This document shows positions 1 to 9,284 of a stretch of 64,000 nt of DNA, piece by piece. The notes beneath the pieces are model-generated. The model was given only the letters and a program-made list of their open reading frames with translations, searched no databases and was not told the DNA's origin. The stretch is from positions 1 through 64,000 of the forward strand of contig NZ_FOMZ01000020.1 of NCBI RefSeq assembly GCF_900112765.1, read 5' to 3'. The first letter of the stretch is position 1. Each line of letters starts with the position of its first letter. The position numbers and the translations under genes are program-made. This DNA is from Actinopolyspora alba (lineage in GTDB: Bacteria; Actinomycetota; Actinomycetes; Mycobacteriales; Pseudonocardiaceae).

Positions 1-765
1 CTCGGCGTTGGCCAGGATCGCGTCGTGCACGAACCGGGCACCACCGGTACCCACCTCGCGCTCGTAGGTGGCCGTGAAGCGCTCGTCGGCCAGATACATC
101 TCGGCCAACGAACGCTGCATCCCGTAGGAGCACTCGTAGAACCAGCCGGTGATCAGCCCGCGGTGCCGCTCGGCCAGCTCCATCGCGCGGGTGCTCGTGG
201 CGGACTCGCCGTCGGCGAGCGCCGCGGCGAAGTCCCGGTGCAGCTCCCGCTGCTCCGCGGCCATGCGGGACCAGTCGTCCTTGGTGTAGGAGGCCGTGCG
301 GCGCCGCGACTCCCGGTAGGGCTCGGTGCCGCCCCAGCGCCGCTCGGCCTCCTCGGAGTGTTCGTCCGGGTCGAACCCGCCGAACAGTTCGAACTTCTCC
401 TCCTCGGAGAGGTCGATTCCCATCGTGTTGGCCTCCAGTTCGAGTTCCACGGTGGCGAGCGTCGCCCGCAGCCGAGCTATCCGCTCGGTCAGCAGGCGGT
501 GTTGCCGCCGCAGCTGGTCGGTGGGGTCACCGCCGTCGAGGATCTCGGCGATGTCGGTGAGGCCGAACCCGAGTTCGCGGTAGGCGAGGACGCGCCGCAG
601 CCGTTCGAGATCCGTGTCGGAGTACTCGCGGTGCCCCGCCGCGCTGCGCCCGCTCGGCGAGAGCAAGCCGATCTCGTCGTAGTGGTGCAGCGTGCGCACC
701 GTGACTCCGGAGAGCCGCGCCACCTCACCGACGCCGCGGCCCTTCCCCGCTGCCGAATGACCCAT
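1..765 (-). CDS. TipA-like MerR family transcriptional regulator (3' end cut by window edge)
   Basis: Transcription activator of the MerR/TipAL type. The N-terminal winged helix-turn-helix (residues ~8-75, with VARLSGVTVRTLHHYDEIGL) binds a palindromic operator and a coiled-coil follows. The rest resembles the TipAS antibiotic-binding domain, with the WFYECSYGMQ and MYLADERFTATYE stretches of that family. The ATG at 763-765 is preceded by GGCGAGGTG, a good ribosome binding site. 255 codons are visible, about the full length of TipAL, so the stop is probably just outside the window. The upstream region carries a MerR-type operator, suggesting autoregulation. The exporter genes lie just upstream on the same strand, so a drug-response role is plausible but inferred. 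Confidence 0.85.
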   Translation of the reverse strand, partial: MGHSAAGKGRGVGEVARLSGVTVRTLHHYDEIGLLSPSGRSAAGHREYSDTDLERLRRVLAYRELGFGLTDIAEILDGGDPTDQLRRQHRLLTERIARLRATLATVELELEANTMGIDLSEEEKFELFGGFDPDEHSEEAERRWGGTEPYRESRRRTASYTKDDWSRMAAEQRELHRDFAAALADGESATSTRAMELAERHRGLITGWFYECSYGMQRSLAEMYLADERFTATYEREVGTGGARFVHDAILANAE

Positions 766-785
766 GTTCGTTCACCTCGCCGACC

Positions 786-816
786 ACCCTGCGCCCTCAC
801 GCGGCGTGAGGTTCAA
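786..816 (-). promoter_or_regulatory. MerR-type promoter with operator in a 19-bp spacer (autoregulation of the TipA-like gene)
   Basis: Reading the minus strand, a -35 box TTGAAC (811-816) and a -10-like CAGGGT (786-791) are separated by exactly 19 bp. The spacer contains the perfect inverted repeat CCTCACGC-G-GCGTGAGG (795-811, touching the -35 box). An overlong spacer carrying the dyad is the hallmark of MerR-activated promoters. It lies 21 bp upstream of the regulator start codon. Confidence 0.7.
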
Positions 817-882
817 GTACGAGTTCGCCCCGGTTTCAGCGAGCCCGACCGCGCCGCTGCCGGAAACGTCGAGCGGTGCCGG

Positions 883-1683
883 TCACCGGCTGGCCACCCG
901 CCGGTAGCGCGCCACCGACAGCGGGACGAACACGGCGATGATCACCAGCGAGGAGCCGACGGCGTAGGGGACGGCGTGCTCGGCGGGCCAACTGCTCGGT
1001 GGCGGCATCCCCACCCGGATCGGATTGCCGAACAGCTCCCGCAGCGCGTCGGCGTTGACCGTGATCGGGTTCCACCGCGCGAACACCCGCAGCGGCGTGG
1101 GCATCGACTCGGCCGAGACGAAGACCGAGGATATGAAGGTCACCGGGAACAGCCACAGCAGTCCGGCGCTCTGCGCCACCTCCACGGTGCGCGAGATCAG
1201 CCCGATGAAAGCTCCCACCCAGGACATGGCGAACGAGAACAACAGCAGCACCAGGTACCCGGTGAGCACGTCCGTGGGGTCTCCCCGCAGCCGCCAGCCG
1301 ATCAGCAGGCCGCAGAGCGACATGATCACCACGGACAGCAGGCTGACCGCTAGATCGGAGCTGGTGCGGCCCAGCAGCACCGCCACCCGCGACATCGGCA
1401 GGGCGCGGAACCGGTCGACGATGCCCTTCTGCAGATCGTTGGTCAGGCCGATCACGGTGAACGACGAGTTGAAGGCCACCGTCTGCACGAATATCCCGGC
1501 GATCAAAAACTCCCGGTAACGACCACCGCCCAGGCTGCCGCCGAACACGAAGGCGAACAGCAGCACGAACATGATCGGCTGCACGGTCCCGGACAACAGC
1601 CAATCGGGATTGCGCTTGATGTTGAGCAGGTTGCGCCAGGCCACCACGGAACTGTCCCGCAGGCTAGGTGGAACAACGGTCAC
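883..1683 (-). CDS. ABC-2 type transporter permease, DrrB-like drug exporter subunit
   Basis: Membrane subunit of a two-component ABC exporter of the daunorubicin-resistance (DrrB) type; 266 residues. It has six hydrophobic segments and the family core LLSGTVQPIMFVLLFAFVFG followed by the cytosolic GIVDRFRALPMSR loop. The GTG start at 1681-1683 overlaps the ATPase stop as GTGA, and GGGGAGG lies 8 bp upstream, so the two genes are translationally coupled. A longer GTG start 15 bp upstream is possible but lacks that spacing. Substrate cannot be read from sequence; hydrophobic drugs or lipids are the family norm. Confidence 0.9.
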   Translation of the reverse strand: MTVVPPSLRDSSVVAWRNLLNIKRNPDWLLSGTVQPIMFVLLFAFVFGGSLGGGRYREFLIAGIFVQTVAFNSSFTVIGLTNDLQKGIVDRFRALPMSRVAVLLGRTSSDLAVSLLSVVIMSLCGLLIGWRLRGDPTDVLTGYLVLLLFSFAMSWVGAFIGLISRTVEVAQSAGLLWLFPVTFISSVFVSAESMPTPLRVFARWNPITVNADALRELFGNPIRVGMPPPSSWPAEHAVPYAVGSSLVIIAVFVPLSVARYRRVASR

Positions 1684-2711
1684 TGTCGGCCTCCCCACTC
1701 CGCGCGCTCGGCGGTGGCAGCCCCTTCGGGCTCGGCGACATCGGTAGTCCCGCCGTTGCCGGACACCTCGGTGGGCTTACCGGTGAGGCTGAGGAACGCG
1801 TCGTCGAGGGTGGGGCGGTGCAGTCCCACGTCGTGCACCTCGATCCCGGAGTCGCCCAACCGACGTACCGCTTCGATCAACGACTTGGAACCGTCGTTCA
1901 CGACCACCTGCAATCGGCGGCTCTGCGCGTCGACCCGCGGGGTGTCGGAACCGATCCCGGCGAGCACCTCGGCGGCGGTGTCCAGCTCGGTCGCCTCGTC
2001 GACCACCAGCTCCAGGCGTTCGCCCCCGACCAGTGACTTCAGCTCGTTCGAGGTGCCGTTGGCGATCACCCTGCCGTGGTCGATGACCGCGATGGTGTCG
2101 GCGAGCGCGTCCGCCTCCTCCAGGTACTGGGTGGTCAGCAGCACGGTGGTGCCGTCGTCGACCAGTTCGGCGATGAGCCGCCAGGTGTCCATCCGCCCGC
2201 GCGGGTCGAGCCCGGTGGTGGGCTCGTCGAGCATCACCACCGGAGGTCTGGCCACCAGCGCGCCCGCCAGGTCCAGGCGTCTGCGCATCCCGCCCGAGTA
2301 CCCCTTGGCGATCCGGTCACCGGCTTCACCCAGTTGGAAACCGTCCAGCAGTTCACCTGCGCGCCTTCGCGCGTCCGGGCGGTTCATGCCGTAGAGCCTG
2401 CCGACCATGTAGAGGTTCTCGCGGCCGGTGAGGTTCTCGTCCACGGCGGCGTACTGCCCGGAGAGACCGATGGAACGCCGCACCGCGTGCGGCTCGGTGA
2501 GCACGTCGTGCCCGGCCACGGAAGCACTTCCGGCGTCGGGGCGCAGCAGGGTGGTCAGGATGCGCACGGCCGTGGTCTTGCCCGCCCCGTTCGGCCCCAG
2601 CAGCCCGAGCACCCTCCCCTCGCGGGCCGAGAACTCCACTCCGTCCAGCGCGCGGTTGGTGCCGAAGTTCTTGACCAGTGATTCGGCGCTGATCGCCGTA
2701 GCGGAGGTCAT
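1680..2711 (-). CDS. ABC transporter ATP-binding protein, DrrA-like
   Basis: ATPase that powers the adjacent DrrB-like permease; 343 residues. It shows Walker A GPNGAGKTT (residues ~39-47), the signature YSGGMRRR (~138), and Walker B VVMLDEPTTGLDP (~158-170). A C-terminal ~110-residue extension of the DUF4162 kind typical of DrrA follows. The ATG at 2709-2711 has GGAGG at good spacing; longer in-frame starts exist but lack a ribosome binding site. It forms a two-gene unit with the permease through a 4-bp stop/start overlap. The pair could be controlled by the TipA-like regulator encoded downstream, which is inference. Confidence 0.93.
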   Translation of the reverse strand: MTSATAISAESLVKNFGTNRALDGVEFSAREGRVLGLLGPNGAGKTTAVRILTTLLRPDAGSASVAGHDVLTEPHAVRRSIGLSGQYAAVDENLTGRENLYMVGRLYGMNRPDARRRAGELLDGFQLGEAGDRIAKGYSGGMRRRLDLAGALVARPPVVMLDEPTTGLDPRGRMDTWRLIAELVDDGTTVLLTTQYLEEADALADTIAVIDHGRVIANGTSNELKSLVGGERLELVVDEATELDTAAEVLAGIGSDTPRVDAQSRRLQVVVNDGSKSLIEAVRRLGDSGIEVHDVGLHRPTLDDAFLSLTGKPTEVSGNGGTTDVAEPEGAATAERAEWGGRQ

Positions 2712-2870
2712 CGCGGGAACCTCCATCCGCTCGGGTGGGATACGTGGCAACTCTAAGCGGGGCGGCCGCGCCACGCGCGACCACACGCCGCCGAGAGCTC
2801 CGGAGCTCCACGGAACCGGCCGTTGAGCCGGGAAAAGTGCCGACATTCGGGTCTTACGGCCGGTCTTTCC

Positions 2871-2909
2871 TTGGCAGAAGTTACTACTAGGTAATATACT
2901 TGGGTTACC
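2871..2909 (+). promoter_or_regulatory. Candidate sigma-70-like promoter and overlapping dyad upstream of the fadE5-like gene
   Basis: TTGGCA (2871-2876) and TATACT (2895-2900) are spaced 18 bp apart and point toward the acyl-CoA dehydrogenase at 2969. The dyad GGTAA-N10-TTACC (2890-2909) overlaps the -10 box, a position suited to a repressor. The AT-rich stretch stands out against its surroundings. The regulator is unknown. Confidence 0.5.
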
Positions 2910-2968
2910 GATGAGTAAGGGCGTGGTACCTGGCCCGCCCGCACGATTCAGCACGAGGGAGCCACGCC

Positions 2969-4813
2969 ATGGGCCACTACAAGAGCAATATCCGCGACCT
3001 CGAATTCAACCTATTCGAGCTGTTCGAAGTGCAGAATCGGCTGGGCAAGGGCGCGTTCGAACAGGCCGACGAGGACTCGGCCCGGGGCGTGCTCACCGAG
3101 CTGAACACCCTCGCCACCGGCCCGCTGGCCGATTCCTTCGAGGAGGGTGACCGCAACCCGGCCCAGTTCGACCCCAAGACCGCCTCGGTCACCCTGCCCG
3201 AGGGGTTCAAGAAGTCCTACCAACAGGTCATGGACGGTGAGTGGTGGCGGCTGAGCCTGCCCGACGAGCTGGGCGGCTACGGTATCCCGCCGTCGGTGCA
3301 GTGGGCGGCGGCCGAGCTGATGCTGGGCTCCAACCCCGCGATATTCATGTACATGGCCGGGCCGAGCTTCGCCACCATCCTGTGGGAGAACGGCACCGAG
3401 CAGCAGCAGCGCTGGGCCGAGCTGATGATCGATCGCGGCTGGGGCGCGACGATGGTGCTGACCGAGCCCGACGCCGGTTCCGACGTGGGCGCGGGTCGCA
3501 CCAAGGCCGTCAAGCAGGAGGACGGCAGCTGGCACCTCGAAGGGGTCAAGCGCTTCATCACATCGGGCGACCAGGACATGACCGAGAACATCATGCACCT
3601 GGTGCTGGCCCGGCCAGAGGGTCCCGGCGTGGAGCCCAAGCCCGGCACCAAGGGGCTGAGCCTGTTCCTGGTGCCGAAGTACCACTTCGACGACAACACC
3701 GGTGAACCCGGCGAGCGCAACGGCGCCTACGTCACCAACGTCGAGCACAAGATGGGGCTCAACGCCTCGGCGACCTGCGAGGTCACCTTCGGGCAGCACG
3801 ACGTCCCGGCCAAGGGCTGGCTGCTGGGCGAGGTGCACGACGGCATCGCGCAGATGTTCCAGGTCATCGAGTACGCCAGGATGATGGTGGGCACCAAGGC
3901 CATCGGCACCCTGTCCACCGGCTACCTCAACGCGCTGGAGTACGCCAAGGAACGGGTGCAGAGCGCAGACATGCCGCGCTCGACGGACAAGACGGCACCC
4001 CGCGTCACGATCACGCACCACCCGGACGTGCGGCGCATCCTGATGCTGCAGAAGGCCTACGCGGAAGGGCTGCGTGCCGTCTACTGCTACACCTCCGACT
4101 ACCAGGACCGCATCGCGCAGGCCAAGACGTCCGGCGAGGACGTGAGCCTGTACGAGCAGATCAACGACCTGCTGCTGCCCATCGTCAAGGGTGTCGGCTC
4201 GGAGCGGGCCTACGAGATGCTCACGCTGTCGTTGCAGACCCTCGGTGGCTCGGGCTACCTGCAGGACTACCCGATCGAGCAGTACATCCGCGACGCCAAG
4301 ATCGACAGCCTCTACGAGGGCACCACCGCGATCCAGGCGCAGGACTTCTTCTTCCGCAAGATCGTCAAGAACAACGGTCAGGCGATCGGCCACGTGGCCA
4401 ACGAGATCCAGCAGACCCTGAACTCCGCCGAGGCCGACGAGCGGCTCAAGGAGGAGCGCGAGCTGCTCGGACAGGCGCTGGACGACGCGCAGGGCATCCT
4501 CGGAGCGCTGTTCAACTTCGCGACCTCCGCGCAGGAGGACGTCAACGAGATCTACAAGGTCGGCCAGCAGGCCGTGACCCTGCTGATGAGCATGGGCGAC
4601 GTGCTGATCGGCTGGCTGCTGCTGCGCCAGGCCGAGATCGCGCTGCGCGCGCTGGACGGCGGTGCCACCGGCAGGGAGGCCGCGTTCTACAACGGCAAGG
4701 TCGCCGCGGTCCGGTTCTTCGCCAAGAACGTGCTGCCGGAGCTCTCCTCGAAGCGGAAGATCGTGGAGAACACCGACAACTCGCTGATGGAGATCGACGA
4801 AACCGCGTTCTGA
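2969..4813 (+). CDS. fadE5: FadE5-like acyl-CoA dehydrogenase
   Basis: FAD-dependent acyl-CoA dehydrogenase, first step of fatty-acid beta-oxidation; 614 residues, the size of the mycobacterial FadE5 class (~611). The N-terminus [18 protein letters not shown] and the block [20 protein letters not shown] closely match that class. Domain order is an extended N-terminal helical domain, central beta-domain with [16 protein letters not shown]-terminal helical domain with the catalytic-region [14 protein letters not shown], and an extra ~130-residue tail. GAGGGAG precedes the ATG. In Mycobacterium this gene sits beside fadA2, fabG4 and htdX; here those three lie about 10 kb downstream. Symbol given by similarity. 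Confidence 0.92.
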   Translation: MGHYKSNIRDLEFNLFELFEVQNRLGKGAFEQADEDSARGVLTELNTLATGPLADSFEEGDRNPAQFDPKTASVTLPEGFKKSYQQVMDGEWWRLSLPDELGGYGIPPSVQWAAAELMLGSNPAIFMYMAGPSFATILWENGTEQQQRWAELMIDRGWGATMVLTEPDAGSDVGAGRTKAVKQEDGSWHLEGVKRFITSGDQDMTENIMHLVLARPEGPGVEPKPGTKGLSLFLVPKYHFDDNTGEPGERNGAYVTNVEHKMGLNASATCEVTFGQHDVPAKGWLLGEVHDGIAQMFQVIEYARMMVGTKAIGTLSTGYLNALEYAKERVQSADMPRSTDKTAPRVTITHHPDVRRILMLQKAYAEGLRAVYCYTSDYQDRIAQAKTSGEDVSLYEQINDLLLPIVKGVGSERAYEMLTLSLQTLGGSGYLQDYPIEQYIRDAKIDSLYEGTTAIQAQDFFFRKIVKNNGQAIGHVANEIQQTLNSAEADERLKEERELLGQALDDAQGILGALFNFATSAQEDVNEIYKVGQQAVTLLMSMGDVLIGWLLLRQAEIALRALDGGATGREAAFYNGKVAAVRFFAKNVLPELSSKRKIVENTDNSLMEIDETAF

Positions 4814-4924
4814 TCCCCGGATCGCGCTCGTGACGACTCACCCGCGCCCACCGGCACCACCGGGAAAACCCGGCGGAACCGGTGGGCGCGGTTTCGTCCG
4901 TTCGGTGTCTCTCGGCACGGCGTA

Positions 4925-4999
4925 AATTTCTCGCGAAATCGCCGCGCGGGACGGCGATACGGCCCCGGGCCCCGTCAATTTCTCGCGAAATCGCCGCGC
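4925..4999. repeat. Dispersed palindromic repeat, locus A (two direct copies)
   Basis: The intergenic space holds two copies of AATTTCTCGCGAAATCGCC (4925-4943 and 4977-4995), each continuing GCGC, in the same orientation 52 bp apart. The core ATTTCTCGCGAAAT is nearly palindromic. Related pairs occur at 33861-33938 and 60799-60872. The 4814-5048 gap contains no convincing gene. Confidence 0.8.
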
Positions 5000-5048
5000 C
5001 CGGGAACCGGCAGCGCACTCCTCGAACCCAAGGGCCGCTGCACACGGT

Positions 5049-6086
5049 TCAGGACGGGTCGACGAGGACCTTGAGTGCTTTCCGGTCGGCCATGTCGCGG
5101 TACCCGTCCGGAACACCGTCCAACCCGGTCCGCTGGTCGAACACCCGACCGGGGTCGAGCTTGCCGTAGAGCACGTCGGGCAGCAGCTCGGGGATGTAGG
5201 CGCGGGCGGGGCACACCCCGCCGGAGATGCCGACGTTGCGCATGAACATCTCGCGCACGTCCACGCCGTCGCCCTCCTGCGGGACACCGACGTAACCGAC
5301 CCGACCGCCCTCGCGGGCCAGCCGCAGCGCGGTTCGCAACGAGTCGCCGGTGCCGACGCACTCCAGCACCGAGTGCGTGCCCTCGCCGCCGGTCAGCTCG
5401 CGGACGCGTTCCACCGCCTCGTCGCCGCGCTCGGGCACCACGTCGGTGGCGCCGAACTCCACGGCGAGGTTCGTCCGATCGGTGTGCCTGCCCATGACGA
5501 TGATGCGCTCGGCACCGAGTCGCTTCGCCGCGAGCACCCCGCACAGCCCGACCGCACCGTCACCGACGACGGTGGCGGTGCCGCCGGGACGCACCCCGGC
5601 GGAGACGGCGGCGTGGTGTCCGGTGGGGAGCACGTCGGCCAGTGTCAGCAAGCCGGGCAGCAGCTCGCTGTCCGGCTCCACCGGCAGGCGAACCAGCGTG
5701 CCCTCCGCGTGGGGAACCCGTACCGCCTCCCCCTGCGCTCCGTCCGAACCGGGCGAGCCCCACAGGCCGCCGTTGACGCAGGAGGTCTGCAGCTGTTCCC
5801 TGCAGTAGGTGCAGTTACCGTCCGACCAGGTGAAAGGCGAAACCACCAGATCACCGGCACGCAACCCGTCGACCTCGGAGCCGGTTTCCTCGACGATCCC
5901 GACGAACTCGTGACCGATGCGACTGCCCGCGCCGTTCCGCTCCATGCCCTTGTAGGGCCAGAGATCGCTGCCGCAGATGCAGGTGAGGCTCACCCGCACG
6001 ATCGCGTCGGTGGGCTCGGCCAGCACCGGGTCGGCGACGTCCTCCACTCGGACGTCGCCCGCACCGTGTATGACGGTGGCGCGCAT
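5049..6086 (-). CDS. Zinc-dependent alcohol dehydrogenase family protein
   Basis: Medium-chain dehydrogenase/reductase oxidising alcohols or similar substrates with NAD(P); 345 residues. Catalytic-zinc motifs CICGSDLWPYKG and GHEFVGIVEE are present, and the nucleotide-binding fold shows GDGAVGLCGVLAAKRLGAERI. The structural-zinc lobe has only three cysteines in CTYCREQLQTSC, so that site is altered; I believe this is common in this subfamily. The ATG at 6084-6086 has GGAGTGG upstream. The gene stands alone. Substrate is unknown. Confidence 0.88.
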   Translation of the reverse strand: MRATVIHGAGDVRVEDVADPVLAEPTDAIVRVSLTCICGSDLWPYKGMERNGAGSRIGHEFVGIVEETGSEVDGLRAGDLVVSPFTWSDGNCTYCREQLQTSCVNGGLWGSPGSDGAQGEAVRVPHAEGTLVRLPVEPDSELLPGLLTLADVLPTGHHAAVSAGVRPGGTATVVGDGAVGLCGVLAAKRLGAERIIVMGRHTDRTNLAVEFGATDVVPERGDEAVERVRELTGGEGTHSVLECVGTGDSLRTALRLAREGGRVGYVGVPQEGDGVDVREMFMRNVGISGGVCPARAYIPELLPDVLYGKLDPGRVFDQRTGLDGVPDGYRDMADRKALKVLVDPS

Positions 6087-6222
6087 GAAACCACTCCGTT
6101 TCGGATGAAGACCTTCCACTCCGTCACACGTATGGACTACTCGCGGGATTCCGGCGAACCGGCGCACATCCGCGAAACGTGCGGCATCACACCCGGCGCA
6201 CTCCCGAAGCGTCGTCGGGCGA

Positions 6223-8757
6223 CTACTCCTCGCCCTTCTTCTCCGCGCACTTGACGATCGGCTGCGGATCGTAAACCGTCTTCTGCCGGTCCTTCGTCAC
6301 CTCACCGGTCTCGAGGTCCTTCCTGATGCGCGTGTTGCTCACCGTGAACCCCTTCTTGCCGTTGGTGGGCACGCACTCCTCGTCCGCGGGCACGGTCACC
6401 TTCTCGGGTTCGGTGACGTCGGTCTTGTCGCTGGTCTTGGACTTGACCTCGTACTGCTTGGTCCCCCAGAAGGTCACGCTCACCGACTCGGGGGTCCACG
6501 CCGTCCTGATCAGGATCCCGCTGTCGGAGACGTTCTTGAACTTGACGTCGATCACGCTGGTGCCGTCGGGACGCTGGAACACCGTCGCTTCCCGCCCCAT
6601 CGGGTAGCGGCTGATGTAGTAGCTGTGCGCCTTGTGCTCCACGTCCTTCATACCGGCCAGGTAGGAGGCGTTGTAGAGCGTGGTGGCGAACTGGGAGATG
6701 CCGCCGCCCACGGCCTCGTCGGGACGCCCGTTCTTGATGATCCCGGAGGCGATGTAGCCCTGTTCCTCCTGGCGGATACCGGTGTGGCCGTTGAGGCTGA
6801 ACGTCTCACCCGGTTTGACGAGCGCGCCGTCGACCTCCTGGGCGACCCGTTTGATGTTCACCCCGGAATCCTGGCTGAACCCACCAGTGGTGAAGGTGCT
6901 GACCTTCTCCTTGATACCGAGCTTCTTGGCCTGTTCGGTCGTCAGCTCCGCCGGAACGTCCTTGTAGACCGCCTCGATGGTGTCCGAACCGGACTTGGTG
7001 AGCTTCTCCCGCAGCGGCTCGAACGTCTTCTTCCAGTCGATGCCGCGTCCGGTCTCGGAGGGCTCGACGGTGGGTTCGCCGTCCTCGAACACGAAGGAGG
7101 CGCTCTCGCCCTCCTTGAGGGTGGACTTCAGCTGCGGCTTGACGACATCCCTGGCTGCGGGCACGTCGAGACGCCAGTTCAGACCACCGGAGTCGTTGGG
7201 TTCGAAACGCAGCGCCGCGGCGATGTCGGCGGGCGCCAGGGTCGCCTGGACGCCGTCGCCGTTTACGGTCACCGGCCCCGAGACCGCGGGACGGGCGACT
7301 CCCTCCAGCGCCCGGCGCACACCCGCCTCGTCGGTTCGGACGTCCTCCTTGGTGTAGGGCAGCGAGACCGGCTGGTTGCCCACCCAGTCGCGGACCACGA
7401 CGTCCATCGCCCGGTCCATGTCCACGTTCCTGCCGGTGACGGGGAAGACCGGTACCGGTTCGGAGCCCTCGAACCGGATGGTTCCCTCCACCGGTTCGCG
7501 ATGCAGGTCGTTGTGCACCTGCTTCAGCTGCGCCCGGAGCTTCTCCCGATCCACGTTGCTCTCCGGGGTCACCTCGCGGGTGATGAAGAAGGAGGTCAGC
7601 CTCGTGATCGGGTTCAGCGGCTGTGAACCCGCCTTGTCCAGTGTGGCGTCCCAGTCCATCGAAAGCCCGGCCGCCTTGGGATCGATGCTGCTGGTGGCTT
7701 TGCCGACCTGGAGCTGGATGGGCTCGCTGAGCGAGTCGTCGAGCTGGGAACGCAGCTCGCGCTCGGCCGCGGCTGGATCGAGCCCGCCGACGTCGACACC
7801 GGCCACCGTGGTGCCGCGCGGCACCTGCCCACTGCTGAATGCCAGGTCACCGAGGTAGAGCAGCGCCAGCACGCCGATCGTGATGCCGGCCGCGAGGCCG
7901 GCTCGAAGTAAGGACTTGTTGTCGGGAAGACCGCGCCGGAAACGCGAGCCGCCCGACTCGCCCGGAGAACCCGATTCGTCCACGTGCATTCCGAACGGGG
8001 GCTGCTGTGGATAGCCGGGCGGCGTCCCGAATCGCTGGTCCTGCCCGTACGGGGCCTGTTGGGGCTGTCCGTACGGGACCTGCTGGGGCTGCTGGTGGTC
8101 GAACCCCGCGGTCGCGTTGCCGCTGTAGTGCTCGGGCGAAGCCGGTACGTAAGCGGTGGCGGCGGCGCCGGAGTCGACCGACCGCGTGCTCTCGGTTACG
8201 GCGGGAATCGTGTCGGTGCGCTCGGTGTCCCCCTCGAGGGGGACCGCCGTCGTCTCCTCGGCGATCGGGGGGATGACGTCGGTGCGCTCGGTGTCCTCCT
8301 CCGGAGGGACACCGTTGTCGGTGCCCGTGCCCGCGGCACCGGTACTTCCGGCACCGGTACTTCCGGTACCGGTCTCCGATTCGGCGGAACCACCGGTGGT
8401 GGAGTTCCGGGCGGCGGAACCACCGGTGGTGGTGCTTCCCGTTTCGGTGTTCGCTGCCGCCGCGGCCTCCGGTCCGGCGACGTGCGGCGGCGTCATACCG
8501 GGTTTCGTGCTCCGACGGGATTCGTCGACGGCCTCGTCGTCGTCCGATCGTCCACCGGCGGCCGACTCCGACGTCCCGTCGGCGGCCGCGCCGCCGCTCG
8601 AAGCACCACTGCCGCTCAGATCACCGGTGAGAAACTGAATCCGCTCGGTCGGTTCGTCCGCTCGCCGATCCCGATCGCCCTCGGTGCGATCGGGACGTTC
8701 GTGGTCTTCCGGCACCGCGTCCCCTTCTTCTCGGTCTTGCGGCGGGGTCGGCGGCAC
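6223..8757 (-). CDS. VanW family protein with long disordered N-terminus and peptidoglycan-binding-like repeats
   Basis: Membrane-anchored cell-envelope protein; 844 residues. Residues 1-280 are low complexity, rich in Gly, Ser, Thr, Glu and Pro. One transmembrane helix (~282-305, AGITIGVLALLYLGDLAF) follows, then extracellular domains resembling the putative peptidoglycan-binding (PG_binding_4) repeats, and a C-terminal VanW domain (~640-770) with PGETFSLNGHTG and GGGISQFATTLYNA. The role is probably wall binding or remodelling; VanW biochemistry is unknown. The tail contains an imperfect 20-residue duplication (residues ~151-190, DTERTD core). GTG start with weak GGCAGG upstream; a later start within the disordered region is possible. 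Confidence 0.85.
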   Translation of the reverse strand: MPPTPPQDREEGDAVPEDHERPDRTEGDRDRRADEPTERIQFLTGDLSGSGASSGGAAADGTSESAAGGRSDDDEAVDESRRSTKPGMTPPHVAGPEAAAAANTETGSTTTGGSAARNSTTGGSAESETGTGSTGAGSTGAAGTGTDNGVPPEEDTERTDVIPPIAEETTAVPLEGDTERTDTIPAVTESTRSVDSGAAATAYVPASPEHYSGNATAGFDHQQPQQVPYGQPQQAPYGQDQRFGTPPGYPQQPPFGMHVDESGSPGESGGSRFRRGLPDNKSLLRAGLAAGITIGVLALLYLGDLAFSSGQVPRGTTVAGVDVGGLDPAAAERELRSQLDDSLSEPIQLQVGKATSSIDPKAAGLSMDWDATLDKAGSQPLNPITRLTSFFITREVTPESNVDREKLRAQLKQVHNDLHREPVEGTIRFEGSEPVPVFPVTGRNVDMDRAMDVVVRDWVGNQPVSLPYTKEDVRTDEAGVRRALEGVARPAVSGPVTVNGDGVQATLAPADIAAALRFEPNDSGGLNWRLDVPAARDVVKPQLKSTLKEGESASFVFEDGEPTVEPSETGRGIDWKKTFEPLREKLTKSGSDTIEAVYKDVPAELTTEQAKKLGIKEKVSTFTTGGFSQDSGVNIKRVAQEVDGALVKPGETFSLNGHTGIRQEEQGYIASGIIKNGRPDEAVGGGISQFATTLYNASYLAGMKDVEHKAHSYYISRYPMGREATVFQRPDGTSVIDVKFKNVSDSGILIRTAWTPESVSVTFWGTKQYEVKSKTSDKTDVTEPEKVTVPADEECVPTNGKKGFTVSNTRIRKDLETGEVTKDRQKTVYDPQPIVKCAEKKGEE

Positions 8758-8880
8758 GCTCGGGCCTGCCGACCAGCATCACCGGTACAGCCCGGCTGGG
8801 GAGGCCTCACACGGCTTCCGAACTGGTATCACGTGCGCCACAGCACACAGCGGCCACGCCGAACCGGACACGCACCTCGG

Positions 8881-9201
8881 TCAAAGATACAGACCGGTAC
8901 CCTGCTCGGTCCGCTCGGAGGCGACGGCGTGCAGGTCCCGCTCCCGCAGCACCACGTAGATCTCGCCCTGCACCTCCACCTCGTACTGCTCCTCGGGGTT
9001 GAACAGCACCTGATCCCCGGTTTGGACACTGCGCACGTGGCTGCCCACACCGAAAACCTCACCCCAGAGCAGGCGTTTGGCCACCTGGGCGGTCGCGGGG
9101 ATCACGATACCGCCGCTGCTGCGACGTTCACCGGACTCTTCGGAGACCCGCACCATGACACGGTCATGCAACATCTGGATCTCAAGCTTGGCATCGGTCA
9201 C
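8881..9201 (-). CDS. GroES-like co-chaperonin family protein
   Basis: Small Cpn10-fold protein; 106 residues. The block MLHDRVMVRVSEESGERRSS then GGIVIPATA matches the GroES N-terminal strand and mobile loop. The C-terminal half EVEVQGEIYVVLRERDLHAV corresponds to the second half of the barrel. It is not beside a groEL gene. This conserved actinobacterial paralogue is distinct from the groESL operon member, so a chaperonin-capping role is not certain. It is followed after 123 bp by the VanW gene on the same strand. Confidence 0.88.
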   Translation of the reverse strand: MTDAKLEIQMLHDRVMVRVSEESGERRSSGGIVIPATAQVAKRLLWGEVFGVGSHVRSVQTGDQVLFNPEEQYEVEVQGEIYVVLRERDLHAVASERTEQGTGLYL

Positions 9202-9284
9202 CCGGAAAGTTTACGCGTCCGGTCGAGTCCACCGAAGGCGCAGGGTTGGCCGTCGGAACGGGCCACGGAACCGCGACGAGCCGG

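Noticed and set aside
3011-4393. Long minus-strand frame inside the fadE5-like gene
   Set aside because: Shadow of the sense gene's codon bias; the sense strand has a full family match and ribosome binding site.
4925-4999. Paired repeats as a possible CRISPR array
   Set aside because: Only two units per locus, palindromic core, no cas genes, orientation varies between loci.
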